Shown here: piece by piece, positions 23,501-34,434 of the stretch | How the letters are laid out: every line of letters starts with the position of its first letter | Numbering within the stretch: position 1 is the first letter of the stretch | Source of the DNA: Petrosia ficiformis | Taxonomy: Eukaryota > Porifera > Demospongiae > Haplosclerida > Petrosiidae | Direction of reading: 5' to 3' | Assembly: GCA_947044365.1 (NCBI GenBank) | Contig: OX345636.1 | Coordinates: 4,422,001 to 4,486,000 of the forward strand | DNA: 64,000 nt | Notes under the pieces: model-generated | Database searches by the model: none | Told to the model about the DNA's origin: nothing | What the model saw: the letters and a program-made list of their open reading frames with translations, nothing else | Program-made: the position numbers and the translations under genes

Positions 23501-23774
23501 AGCATACTTGATATACTTGAGTTGTTGTCTCTTTTAATATAACCTGAACGTAATTTCATTCGTACTTTTTCCTCTATTTTTGAATATCACTGCAATACCA
23601 CTGCCTGAACATGAAGTTGTATCGTCACTGCAGGGCATGCCACCTAGTCCTTCAGACACTATTGTGTTCAATACTTCAAATGTTCCAAAAGAATTTAGAA
23701 TAAAAATAGCATACCCAAAATACATGTTATCAATATTGATCTCACTTATTGTAACATTGTTACACAGATTAAAC
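20505..23774 (-). pseudogene. Beta-helix-like ectodomain/multi-pass membrane protein, copy A (5'-truncated, several frameshifts)
   Basis: Largest intact part is 22229-20505 (574 codons). It has Cys-rich motifs (GICECDHF; GKTGVLCGQC...FGTTECRYC) and then about nine hydrophobic segments, with conserved-looking SFHGPYKHTLGYWFGVRVL and YIKPFRNNGL, ending in a charged tail. Upstream pieces (22229-22435, 22581-22862, 22967-23425, 23534-23725) carry the Asn-rich ectodomain. Lesions versus copy B: one-base loss near 22231, 2-base gain near 22845, stops near 22966 and 23463, and an 8-bp insertion near 22510 shared with B. The first ~150 codons are absent because homology ends at 23774. Probably dead. 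Confidence 0.85.
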
Positions 23775-23881
23775 TATCATGAACATACGAAATTGAGCAT
23801 GAATTAGGCTGAATTTGAACTTACATAGTTATACTGAATGAACTTTAAAATGATATTTTGTTTCATATGTATAATATACAG

Positions 23882-25340
23882 CTGCTAGAGCTCAGAACAT
23901 TATGCAAGAATTGATTGAGAACTTACCTCAATTTGAAGATATAGTGGGAAGAAGAATGAATAGAGATGTTGAGAATGACAATAAGCAAACCAGTAAGGAA
24001 AATACTTTACAGATGAGATGTAGCATATACACGTATATAGGAACCAAAGGGAACAGGGGGTATATATTTCCCTCACACGCCTCAATATTGGCAATGATTG
24101 TACAGATATTGATTATAATACCTCACTCCTCTATGCATGTATCATTACATGCATGTATCATTACATGCATAGAGCATTAGTTGAGTATACAACTTCACTC
24201 AGCATTTTATAAATATAGAAAAAAGAACTCTTCAGACAATTGAATGGTGATGACCTGTGTGTAGAATTAAAAATAAATATATTTGCTTCCCAGATTGATC
24301 TATATTATCCGTTTTAGTGGTCTGAAATCAAATCATTGTAGTTTTGTTTTTGCATGACTTTTTTTTGCATTCCACTTGCACAATGCATGTGGTAATTTTA
24401 AACTTTCACAGAAAGCAGAAAGCCTATTGTTTGAGGGTGAGAGGGAAGTCCCCTTGCCTTGTCGGTTACTATTTTCCCTTTAGTTACCAAAAATTACAAA
24501 TCGTATTGTCTTTTAACCCTTAGAGGACTGAGCCTGTTTTTCAAAATTCTTCCCATTTCCAACACTGGCGACTCTATTGCATATAATGTGGCCATCGTTC
24601 ACTTTCTCTACCCCAAACTTGGCTCCTTTTCCAACACGGAGTACCACTTCCACCAACTTGCTTACCGGGACTCGAAAGTCCCCAAGCGCTTCGTAGGATC
24701 AAATCAAATGCAGTGCTCTCCCTCTTTTGACTGGAACTGGGGCTACAAAATGACCACACTGCATGTTGGGATCAGCTACACCCACGATTTCAGGTTTCAG
24801 AGCAAGGAAAATGCCTCAGGTACCCACCAGAGTGCGTGAGCGGGGTCAAAAAATGCAAAATTCGTCAGCAGAGAGGGGGCTGCGCCCCCTTCAAACCCCC
24901 GCATTAACAGGGGGACACCCCCTTTTAAAATTCCCCCCATGATTGTTATTTAGGCCAAAGGGCGGCCGAAAAACCATCAACTTTTTTAGCCACATTCATC
25001 AGCTTGTGCCTGACGCCAATTACAACCATTTGGACAGATTCGTGTAGCTAGGAACAGATGGCGAACCACGTAGGGGTGAAAGGTCACATATATGTGACAT
25101 CAGTCCTCTAGGGGTTAATAGCTTTTCTATTACAGTTTTCTAATACTTTTTCAGATAAACAAGCATGCTGGAATGCTAATATATGGTCTTCTCAGTCACA
25201 AAGGAAGTTTAAAAGCTCAGAAGGTAAATAAATCATGCATAATGGTTTCATGTAATCAATCCATTATCTTTAATGCACATATAGGCTCTACTAGAAACAG
25301 ATATAGATGCACACCATATCACAGGGTGATGACAGTATGA
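23882..25340 (+). pseudogene. Three orphan downstream exons of an unidentified gene
   Basis: Exon-like blocks 23882-23992, 25155-25223 and 25285-25340 are bounded by good splice sites (TATACAG| ... A|GTAAGG; TTTTTCAG| ... G|GTAAAT; ATATAG|) and join in phase 1 each time. They give IMQELIENLPQFEDIVG, then NKQACWNANIWSSQSQRKFK, then GSTRNRYRCTPYHRV and a TGA stop at 25338-25340. The first acceptor also expects one base from an upstream exon, but the sequence upstream is the breakpoint of segmental copy A, so the 5' part is missing here. A TTAA MITE sits in the first intron. I do not recognise the protein. Phase agreement is the main support. Confidence 0.45.
24513..25118. mobile_element. Complete TTAA-flanked MITE (piggyBac-like)
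   Basis: Left end TTAACCCTTAGAGGACTGAG and right end TCAGTCCTCTAGGGGTTAA form near-perfect inverted repeats around ~600 bp. The open frame at 24459-24839 crosses the terminus and has no known motif. GC content is higher than the surroundings. Truncated relatives are at 18334 and 55099. Confidence 0.85.
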
Positions 25341-25628
25341 ATAGCAAGAAAATCTAAGGTTACTTTTCAGTTTTTGTAACAAAGCTAATGATCATTACAT
25401 TGTTTCTATAATACAATCATCCGTAACGTGATGATCTGTCCCAGGTACATTATATTCTATATTCAATAACTACATTTAATTGCATATATTTCCAAGCCCT
25501 GTGGTTCATGCTGTATCATAGATGACAGTATTTTTTAGCGACAGAAAGTAAGCAGTTTTGGTAATGAAGCTAAGGATCTTTACTCATTTCTATATTGCAT
25601 ACATCCTTAACTTGATATTCTTTTAAAT

Positions 25629-26070
25629 GTATCCTATTTTCCCGAGTAGTGGCCAGGTCTGAATAGAAGCCAGATCTCGATTTAAAGCTGGGTGTTCTCG
25701 CTTTAGGCCGGGTCTCGAATTAAAGCCGGTAGTGCCACGCCCACAACACGTGGACGTAGGACACGTGGTACTGAGGAAAAAGAAGGTGAATTTTGCCTTA
25801 AGCAGAATGTCAACGAACAAGAGAAGCTCTTACGACATTTCAACGTAGACAGAGACACTACCAGTGGCCATGATGCTAAGCTATCATTACTGGGCTCTGC
25901 CTTGTTACGTGCTGGGCGTGGTCCTCCATTGCCCGGCCGCATGGTTTATGCGCACGCTAGCTTCTGGCGATTGTTTACAGGGCGGGCTCGTATATAGGTA
26001 TTTAGGGCCTGGTCAAGGAAGTGCCTTTAGGAAATTGAGGCCGGGCTTCTAAACGGGAAAATACGGTACA
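25629..26070. mobile_element. MITE with GTA(C/T)CNTATTTTCCCG ends
   Basis: The left end reads GTATCCTATTTTCCCG and the right end CGGGAAAATACGGTAC, with inner blocks AGAAGCCAG and GGGCTTCT also inverted. About 440 bp and GC-richer than the surroundings. A shorter element with related ends (CCGTAAATCCTTAAAAAGAAG, read on the minus strand) lies at 32771-33026. No coding sequence. Confidence 0.65.
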
Positions 26071-26292
26071 TTATTTTTTTGATTAAATTGAATGATATCT
26101 GAGTTTCTAAAGTGAAGCTAAGGATGTTACTCGTTTGAGTGGTTTCTATTAGGGCTGAGCAATAGTATCAATATTACGATATATATTGAACAATCGCAAT
26201 CACGATGTCGATAGTAACCACGTGTGTGCGCATGCGTGTGACCATACACGTGGGTTCCGCGCACGTGCATAAAATATTACCATGTGAGTTAG

Positions 26293-27226
26293 CGGTGGAT
26301 AGAAAACACGGACCACGGATCACGGATTACGGATCAGATATCATGTGACAAGTGCATGATATGCTTTGATCACATGCACAAGAGAACTTAGTCTCGCATA
26401 GCAAACCCCTCCTCCCCAGGGAGGAGGGGCTGGCTACACGAGACTAAAGAGAACTGATAGTGCTTTTTGATGTGTAAGAGTAAGATGTAAGATGTTTTGC
26501 TTAGGTGGACTAGGACTGCATTTCAACATAAAGGTATGTGAGTTGTTACCATTTATGTTGTTGCTCAAAATTAATGAAAACGTTTATTTTAATAGTAGCT
26601 TTTTAACTGACTGTTGGGTTGTGAATTTATAGTTGACTTATAGCTATAAATCACTGCCCATGATTGATAATTTATTAGAGTGTTCTTATGAATTAGGGTT
26701 GTTGGGTGTTCTTTATTACATGCCTGCAAAGGGGTGGGCCTCACTGCCAGACCAAAAATGACATTCATATACTTTTTTCATCACAGAATGGAATATATTT
26801 GGTGCAAGACAGCAGATCTAGAGAATTGAGAAGCCAATTATTATCATTATTATAACATAAATAGTCTAATCAGTTAATTAAGGGTATTAAGGAGATGGTT
26901 AAATAAGCAGATGGCTAACTAGATGTCAGATTGTCAGTATAGCAGGGAACCAAAAGGTGTGGCAAATTCTTGTTCTATCAAAGTCTGATACAATGACCCA
27001 GACAGTTTGTCTTTCAGACCCTCAGGAATAATCAGCTGGTTAGAAACTGAAAATGTAGGGTTGGTGATCGTGATACATGACTTCGTCATCATCATCAGAG
27101 TCAGAGGAGAGAACAATATCATCAACTGCAGCCATGCTTGAACACTGCATATGTCATGCATGTGACTTGAAACAAATTCATAGCTTTAGTGATCCGTGAT
27201 CCGTGGTCCGTGTTTTCTATCCACCG
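26293..27226. mobile_element. Nested TIR element with exact 10-bp target duplication
   Basis: Left end CGGTGGATAGAAAACACGGA (26293) is mirrored at the right end (TCCGTGTTTTCTATCCACCG, ending 27226), with the CCACGGATCACGGAT continuation also inverted. Both sides are flanked by TGTGAGTTAG (26283-26292 and 27227-27236). A 9-10 bp duplication fits Mutator-like elements best. It contains a strong GC-rich hairpin at ~26388-26446 and a 75-codon minus-strand frame (27161-26934) that I do not recognise. Confidence 0.85.
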
Positions 27227-27255
27227 TGTGAGTTAGTAATGTGTTGAAAAGAATT

Positions 27256-27480
27256 ATGGCTGAAGAGTAAACAAGATTGGAAGGCTCAAAAAGCATTGTG
27301 TGGGATTTTTTTATATTCTCTAGCAAGAATGGGAAATATATAGACCCTGACAAGAAGAAAAAGACTGAAGTGCACTGTCAATTGTGCAAACTGATACTAA
27401 AATATTCAGGCAATACCACTAACCTGAGGTTTCATTTGGAGAGTCATCATTGTAAGGAATTTAAAGAAGCTGAACAGGTA
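27256..27480 (+). pseudogene. BED zinc finger of a hAT transposase (N-terminal relic)
   Basis: ATG at 27256 is followed four codons later by an in-frame TAA, then the frame continues with SIVWDFF, a Lys-rich turn, CQLC and NTTNLRFHLESHH. This matches the BED finger (aromatic pair, C-x2-C, H-x3-4-H) that opens hAT transposases. A donor-like CAG|GTAGCA near 27476 may end the exon. The catalytic part is absent. The finger DNA is split off from the left TIR by the nested element. Confidence 0.75.
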
Positions 27481-27670
27481 GCACCACCAAGCAGATCCTA
27501 TTTTACTTATTACAATGTTTATATATCTCATTATTAATTTACTTGCATTACTCTTTATTTCAAAAAAAATTTATTAATGGTACATACTATCGCAATACTA
27601 TCATCTATCGTGAGTATTATGTCTAACACTATCGTGATAGTGAAAAATGTACTCAGTATCGCTCCGCTCT

Positions 27671-28323
27671 ATTGCTAACGTTTAGAAAACAAATACAGAA
27701 GCCCAATGATGAAATATGGGTGTAACTTGAAAACTATGCATTGAATGTCAACACTTTCCACAAATATGAACTCACCACTTAAAAATACACCCCATCAGCG
27801 AGTGGAATGACTGTCAGAAGTTCACTTTCTGATTTCATACTTTTGACTAACCGGCATTGAGAAAACAAGTGTATATAGAGGAAAAAAACATCCCTATATT
27901 TGCTTTGTGATGACTGTGTACTAAGCATTGCTGATGGCACTAGTGTCTCTCCCTTTCTGTGTACTCGAAAGCTGGGGCCTGAAGAAGTAAGTGTAAGCCT
28001 GATTGCAGTCTAAGTACACAGATCTTTGATGAACTGACTGAAGTATTCCTACAAGGTTCTAAATGATGATTTCCTCATATCTGAAACTTAACAACTTATT
28101 ATACTTACTTGTTAAAGATTCTTGCATAATATTTATACTGTTTCTCTGCTATATGGAACAGTTATTAGCAGTTTCCTGTTTCTGAATCTTCCTGGCTTGT
28201 CTGTAGCTCGAAGAGCCTCTAACGCGCGTTCTTTTACGCGCCACGCCCATTAATTGACCGAGCCTCCCGGGAATGACGCAACTTCCTTAACTACGTATAC
28301 AACGCATAGTCGCGCAAGTGACA

Positions 28324-28362
<39 letters not shown>

Positions 28363-28487
28363 TAAACCCCGTGGAAAGCAATTATAGGGATGGCCCTACG
28401 GGCCATAAAAACTCTCTTCAACCATTATGTATGTTCAGTTTGCCTATGTCTACAGTTGAGTTCACTTTGTCTATTCAATCGAATACC
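27671..28487. other. Intergenic with a CpG-rich repeat scrap and (AT)n
   Basis: No gene recognised. Around 28205-28320 a CpG-rich block (AACGCGCGTTCTTTTACGCG, ACGCCCATTAATTGACC) stands out from the AT-rich background and is followed by (AT)n at 28326-28360. It is probably a repeat remnant. Confidence 0.45.
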
Positions 28488-28584
28488 ATGCTGCTCTTCT
28501 GTCTTCTCACCTTTCTTGGCTTCCATATTTGTTGGAGGAGCTACGTGAATCGTGAAGAGATACGTCCCAGAGTTTTTAGCAGAG
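28488..28584 (+). other. Possible signal-peptide exon
   Basis: ATG at 28488 opens a hydrophobic leader (MLLFCLLTFLGFHICW) followed by a charged stretch and ends at AGAG|GTATGT, a good donor. No matching downstream exon was identified, so it may be chance. Confidence 0.25.
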
Positions 28585-28683
28585 GTATGTTTGGATTACA
28601 AGAACCACTTGCATGCTGCTGGACCAAAACACTTGTACTTTCTATAATTTCTAAATTTTCATTTTGACGTACTCGTATGGAGC

Positions 28684-28850
28684 ATGCCTAGCTTCCTTAT
28701 TCTCCATGCTACTAGTTACAGAAAGGATAAGCTTCTAATTAAAGAAGCACTACACATTCAGCTGACCTCAAAGGACACAATAATGAATATTGATAAAGGC
28801 ATTGATTTAAAATTGCCAGGTTGCTTAGTTAATGCTGTTCATGTTACAAT
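28684..28850 (+). pseudogene. C-terminal tail of a GIY-YIG-type retroelement ORF
   Basis: The frame reads SYRKDKLLIKEALHIQL, then IMNIDKGIDLKLPGC. The pattern KEA.HI...N.D.G..LP.C is the tail that follows GIY-YIG endonuclease domains in many retroelement proteins (recalled family pattern). No RT or endonuclease core is present nearby. Confidence 0.45.
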
Positions 28851-28944
28851 TGTACACTGCAACAACACAATTGTTAAAATAACTATTTCATTGGTTAGTA
28901 CAGTTTCAAGGATTTCACAATTAGTCAACTCAAATTATTATTGA

Positions 28945-30919
28945 TTCCGTATTCTTATTACCATGCATAGCTACTTTTAAGTATTATAATTTTTGGGTGC
29001 TGTCTACTCATATTTCATGTGATTAATACATATATACACTACAAAAACAGTTGCAATGATTCAACAATTAGTTAGTTACTCAGATTATTCATTCATAACA
29101 CCATAGCTAACTATAGTCAATTGGTTGAAATAGTGTAATTTTTGGGTGTCACCTCATATTTGATACCAAACATTTACCACTTAATGTGATGGCATCAAAA
29201 GGGTGGAACATTGTGTGGGTGTTTAGTAATAAATGACCTGTCTAATTGGTCAAATTGAAATTAATCTTGATAAAATTTGAAACAACTTGCTTTTGGTTTC
29301 TTAGTATTACAACATGATACCTCAAAACAAAGTTTTTAATATATTTAATATCATGGATCAAATTGGTTCAATAATGGTTAATGTGTGCACCATTGGAGAT
29401 ACATCCTGACCCAAATGGAATGGAGTTAAGGCTGTTAGTGATAATAATTGCAATCATAATTACTGTGCTTTCTGGCTCAAATAGAAAACTGTGGAGTGCC
29501 AAAAAAGAAGCTCTTTGGCACAATTCGAGATTATTAAATAAACTACCTTAAAATCACTGTCTGATCAAAGAAATTGATTTATATGTTTAAAACACTGCAC
29601 TTATGTTTTTGCCTGCTTGCTGCCATAAATCCATTCATATCATTTACCATACGAATAGACTTTTAATTGTTTTATTACCTATTAAGTGGGAAACTATATA
29701 TGCTTCCTCTTTTAGTTGCAATATATATTTCTGCCTGTTGCATCAAGACTTATACTATTTCTGTAATTTTTGCAACTCTTGTCGGCCTTCTTTCCTCATC
29801 TCTTTCATCTGTTTATTCTGTAGTTCGTGGCATTGTCATCATCGGAGAAAGTACTGACATCCTGTTTTGGACATCATAACAGTCATCCTCATGATTCATA
29901 GTTTACATGTCAATACTTTTCCCACTATAAATTTATATAAGAATTGATAACAGATCATGCAATGAGTGGACTACAACACTTCATATTAGTAGAAGGGGAT
30001 TTGGTATACAACATGCAATTCATAAGTAAAGGGCTAAAGAACCAATCCATTTTTTACATGCAATGTATTATTCTGTATGTTTTGTGACTTCTGATAAGCA
30101 TGTATAAGCAAATAAAATATTGGTGGACAATTATGACAAATCTGATCAAGCTGGTGTATAGGCTATGTGGCACCTCCAACAATTTCCTGTAAAACTTGTT
30201 GTAATAATATTATATAGTGGAATTTCATCCCAAATTGCACCTCTATTCTTGGATGGTTTCAATGTTAAATTGTTTAATGTTTGAAAAATAGTAATAATTA
30301 TCATTAAAATTTATTTATTACATGTATTTCCAGAGTTGCTCCGAATGTAAAATAGGATATGGAGTTCCTTATTTAGCTTCATGACTCCTTAACTGCTGAT
30401 ATGAAGTGTTGTATAGGCTATTGTGTGCAAGCCCAATAGTTAGATGTTATCAGTTCTTATATAAATTTATACTATGGGAGAAAGTACTTACATGTAAACT
30501 GTGATTTGCTTTGGAATCCTGTTTTGAAAGAGGTTGGACATATCATTCATCATGCTCCATGAATTTACTTATATAGTCATTGTGAACAGCAACGTTCCAA
30601 TAATAAATATTACTAATAAAAACTAGCTTGCCTTTCAGCACTTGAATATGCCCATTAATAAATTGGCACGCAATTGAGTTACAAAATGATTGGTTGAAGT
30701 AACCAAAGTGAGCTAATGCAGATATTTAACACTCATACTTTGAATGCAGCATCATTAATAAAAATACAACAACACAATAAAGACTGTTATATTTCCTATG
30801 TTCATTAAAAAAATTCTACAGACAAATTATTATGACAATTATCATGACAACTAATCACACTACTGTCTATTATATTAAAGAAATGTTGCTTGAGTCAGTG
30901 ACATCACATTGATGCACTA
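28945..30919. other. Intergenic with MITE fragments
   Basis: No supported gene. CACTACAAAAACAGTTGCAA (29037) and similar ends resemble the CACTG-type MITEs, and GATTGGTTGAAGTAACC occurs near 30690. Hydrophobic open frames at 29603-29879 overlap in two frames without splice or motif support. Confidence 0.4.
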
Positions 30920-32632
30920 CTAATGGAGGTATTGACAAACTCGATATTTCCACCGCCTGTCTCTGTAGTGGAATAAATTACATAATTATCCTCAATTTAT
31001 TTCTCGAGAAAATACTTACTCTCTTCCATTATCATGATAGCTGAATGCACCTGTAAAAACATATGGAATACCAACACCATAGTCCATCCAACCATCCCAA
31101 TTATTGACATAACCAGTCAAAAAGCAATTCTTAGTGTGATAGTATGGGGCATGGCAACAGTAAAAGCGCCAACGTCTGTCTTCGTGATGATTGGAATGAT
31201 AACTAATCACTCCATTAAGGACATAGTTGGCAGCACACTGAAAAGATAAAGGTTGATCAAACCAATTCACATAACCAGTCCAATAGCAATGACTATACGA
31301 TGCCTGTGTAATAGTATGACAATCCACTCGCCATCGTCGATCTTCACGATGATTATTATGCTCACTTCGAACTCTAGAGATGCCTCTACAATCACCACAA
31401 ACAACATTCAAATAACCATCCCACTGATTATTATAGTACTCCTGAGTAACTGCAGTTTCTCCTATTAAAGTTATGAAAGTGTCAGTGTAAGTGTGCATAT
31501 ACATGTAAGAAAACAACAACTAGAGACAGAGCCATGACAGGAAAATCAGAGACTACATTTTTATCATCCTCTGCACAATACAGAACAGTGATCATGATTA
31601 TACATTATTATTTATAATATTATTATACATATAATTATTGATCAAAAAGCAATATTCGGATTTTTCTTGTTTGATAGATATTAATCTGCACATGTCTCAA
31701 TAAACTGACCTTGTTTTTCCCAATTAATTTGTGCAGCATTACAGGTAACAGTGACTGAACTACCATCATCACTAGGACTTGTCTCACACTCCTCTTTGGT
31801 GCCGAACACTGATATTCTTGACAGGTCTAAATCTGGTGGGCTTACAGTTATCTCGTTTCCAGTGATTATAATATCTTCAGTGCCACTGCATTGGAATTCA
31901 ACACATTGGCTTGACTGATCCATGCTATTGGATCTCGTTATATACACTGGTATTGAAGGTCTATCTCCAACTTGTAAACTCAACTCCGTGTCATCACTGC
32001 ATCTTGCATTCAATCGAAAGTGACATGCCATTGAATCTTGTTCCATGAAGGCTTCTTTTTTGGACATTACCATTAATTCATCAAATACTTGTTGCGATTC
32101 TCCATCTGTGTAAGAGAACATGAAAAGAATATGTTTTTTTCACTTGTAATTAATTAAGAATGCACTAACCTTCTTGTTGTGATTGGCATGTAAACACAGT
32201 AAACTTAGGGCCATTCTGTTGGCATTCAGATTCTGAAGAAAAGAGCCCGACCGCATTGCCAGAAATGCCCTCCTTAGGTTCTGTGAGACTGATATCAACT
32301 ACCACAGTTACTGTCCCCACAATACTGGATCTAGACTCATCACAATACACAGGTAGGCATACAAACTCATCATTGTTCAATTGCATTGAATGTCGAACAA
32401 CACCATCAATCTCGACATCCAGGTGTGTTTGATCACTGCAATGCTGGAGTTGAGCACGAAGGTAGCAAGCATCCTTGCTTATTTGCATCTCATTATCTGT
32501 AAAACAAAAACAAGCAATGTTGTCAAACATGCACATGCATAATCATATACATATACCTGTGTTGGTTTCAGATACAGGAACAGCAAAACAGTTGTTGAAG
32601 AGAAAAGCAATCATAAGCCATGTCCAGGTCAT
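30920..32632 (-). CDS. Secreted dermatopontin-family protein with two N-terminal novel repeats, five exons
   Basis: Exons 32632-32557, 32496-32170, 32105-31710, 31461-31020 and 30962-30920 join in phase (all 1|2 up to exon 4, then GA|A) to 1284 nt, 427 residues. Exon 1 is a signal peptide (MTWTWLMIAFLFNNCFA). Exons 2 and 3 encode two related ~110-residue Cys-containing repeats (ACYLRAQLQHCSD / ACHFRLNARCSDD; CLPVYCDES / CVEFQCSGT) that I do not recognise. Exons 4-5 encode a dermatopontin domain with three (E/D)DRRW(R/K) repeats, GYVNNWDG and SYHDN. Dermatopontins are ~180-residue extracellular-matrix proteins that bind collagen/proteoglycans or, in invertebrates, act as agglutinin-like proteins. 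Exon 3 can also be read past its GTCAGT donor to a TAA at 31681, giving a form without dermatopontin. A TATATAAG lies at 32688-32681, ~50 bp upstream of the ATG. Confidence 0.85.
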
Positions 32633-32680
32633 TCTGTAATCCTTTGTATTTGTATGTTTGGAAAAAAGGTAAGTGGCTTG

Positions 32681-32688
32681 CTTATATA
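32681..32688 (-). promoter_or_regulatory. TATA box of the dermatopontin-family gene
   Basis: TATATAAG on the minus strand, 49-56 bases upstream of the ATG at 32632. This gives a transcription start near 32655 and a 5'UTR of roughly 25 bases. Confidence 0.55.
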
Positions 32689-32770
32689 CTACAAAAACAG
32701 TTGTAATGGTTCAACAATTTAGAGAGGATTTCTTTTTCCATATCCTAAATCTTGCATATACTCATTAGTA

Positions 32771-33026
32771 TTGTGCCGTAAATTCTTAAATAGAAGCATG
32801 TCTTAAATAAACGCAGTGGGTTTCCTCGTCTTGAATCGAAACCTGGGCGTGGTTAAGAAGGTAACACGTGTTCTGTGAATTCACACTTCAAAAAGCGTCT
32901 CGGCCACGCGTATTTTTGGTGTAATTAAATTTTGGCTAATAAATCATATTAATTATAGACGCTAAAGAGTTAATAAAAGCCGGTCTCGAGTAGACGCCCG
33001 GGCTTCTTTTTAAGGATTTACGGTAC
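32771..33026. mobile_element. Short MITE with CCGTAAAT ends
   Basis: Left TGCCGTAAATTCTTAAATAG and right AAGGATTTACGGTACA are inverted, with AGAAGC.. and GGGCTTCTTT just inside. The ~255-bp interior includes ACGCGTATTTTTGG. Related by its ends to 25629-26070. Confidence 0.6.
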
Positions 33027-33039
33027 ATGGATTAAATGT

Positions 33040-33745
33040 CATTGTCAAAACAGTATACTGAATGAAGGATTTTACAGTTACTGTCAAAATACATGTAAGT
33101 TGTAAATTAAATAAATTGTTGGATGGAACATGAGTAGACAGTAGAGTAGTTATTTTAAAACTTTTGTTTTTGCAGTGAGCTTCATGTAACGAAGGAATTT
33201 AACGTTCATTTACATAATTGTAAGTATTGTTAATAATTATGGTTATAATCTATGTACAATGTTGATTTATATATTGAAGGAATACATAATGACATACAGT
33301 ATAATAACGTTTTATAATTTAAATCTAAATCCACTAAAATATTATATCAGACACGGGTAGATATCTCTATATATCAGATAGGCCCTACCAACGAAAGAAT
33401 CTCACCATTCGTAAAATTTGCAATATTAAGGTGGAAATTTGGTAATTAGCATTTCATTATTTGCTATGATTATATACATTTCTGATTACTGTCATAGTAT
33501 GTTTTTAGGTAACTTGTTCTAATTATCCATATACTCAATTGCTTCGAAATTTTGAAATGAGCAGTGGAAAGACTGATGTGTGATAGGCCACTCACGTTAC
33601 AATGTACACATGCTGTAGATAAGCTAATTCCAATGGCTAGTTGTACTAAATGTCCGATTTATTTGCATTTATAATGTATACTTATTAAATACTACTGGTA
33701 CTGATTTAGTATGACAATATAATAGTCTAGTTTCTTGCAATTGTA
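33040..33745. other. Repeat fragment and unannotated sequence
   Basis: 33045-33345 matches 43200-43490 (GAATGAAGGA..TTACAGTTACT, GAGTAGACAGTAGAGTAG), a piece of the palindromic element. The rest shows nothing recognisable. Confidence 0.5.
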
Positions 33746-33751
33746 GTTCTA

Positions 33752-34138
33752 CACTGCAAAAACAATTTGGTTATTTCAACCAATCAGTTGGTTACCTCAA
33801 TTGCATTTCAAATATCCCATTACTGCTCAATTGAGGTGTTGAAGAGTAGGCCAGCCTAACTTTTGGTGTTGGAATGTTGTTCACAATAACATGTAAATTA
33901 GTCATGATTCACAGTTTACAAGTCAGTACCTCCCCACTATAGGTTTACATAATTACTGACATTCTATCTGTCATCCTCCACTATTAATTTAATTAGTCGT
34001 TGTGAAGTAAAATTACAACTTGAATTAGCTTCCAACAGCCAAATACTGCAGTGTGGTGTGAAAAGGCATATTATTAAATGGGCTTGCAATTGAGGTAACC
34101 AACTCATTGGTTGAAATGACCAAACTTTTTTGCAGAGT
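33752..34138. mobile_element. CACTG-type MITE
   Basis: Left CACTGCAAAAACAATTTGGT and right ACCAAACTTTTTTGCAGAG, plus GGTTACCTCAATTGCA and TTGCAATTGAGGTAACC, are inverted, with TA on both sides. About 385 bp and non-coding. Confidence 0.75.
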
Positions 34139-34434
34139 ATTTTACTAGCTCATTCCAGAGTAATTAAATATGCACATGAATTTGTACTTCCACAGATATT
34201 TGAAAAGTCAGGACATGTATAATACCATTCTTTATTATGGCATGTAATTTATATACTAGCCAATATAGATCAAAATCAATAGACTACTTGTAAACATTAT
34301 ACATAGCTAGACAAGAAAGCAGCATTGATTTATATAGTCTCAGGAGGAATTGAAACTCATGTAACCAAATGAGGGTTAAAATAGCCTATTCATTATTGCA
34401 GTGAATACTCTGCATAATTACATACACTGTAAAA

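Larger units (their letters stand above)
13121..23774. repeat. Segmental duplication, copy A
   Basis: Collinear with 48505-60546 in the same orientation: AAATCCTTGCAACTGTA starts both and ACACAGATTAAAC ends the shared part. Landmarks in the same order in both copies: CTCTCGCCCGCATAGGC repeat, AT microsatellite, RT fragment, PLAT-like gene, TTAA MITE fragment, second repeat, membrane-protein relic, multi-pass membrane gene. Differences are mostly indels. Copy A lacks the ~800 bp of 50508-51310 (retroelement C-terminus) and about 400 bp of 53070-53500. It holds ~200 bp near 17412-17615 that B lacks, and B holds ~600 bp near 53660-54260 that A lacks. At the 3' border A breaks inside the membrane gene. 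Confidence 0.92.
26151..27670. mobile_element. hAT-like element relic interrupted by a second element
   Basis: Ends TAGGGCTGAGCAATAGTATC (left) and the complement of TAGAGCGGAGCGATACTGAG (right) are imperfect hAT-type TIRs. The interior encodes a BED-type zinc finger on the plus strand. An ~930-bp unrelated element with a 10-bp target duplication is nested inside. A clear 8-bp target duplication of the outer element was not found. Confidence 0.6.

Noticed and set aside
29603..29879. Hydrophobic frames of 84 and 70 codons
   Set aside because: They overlap in two frames, lack splice partners and motifs, and look like AT-rich chance frames.
31034..31468. Two plus-strand 71-codon frames
   Set aside because: Antisense shadows of the dermatopontin exon.
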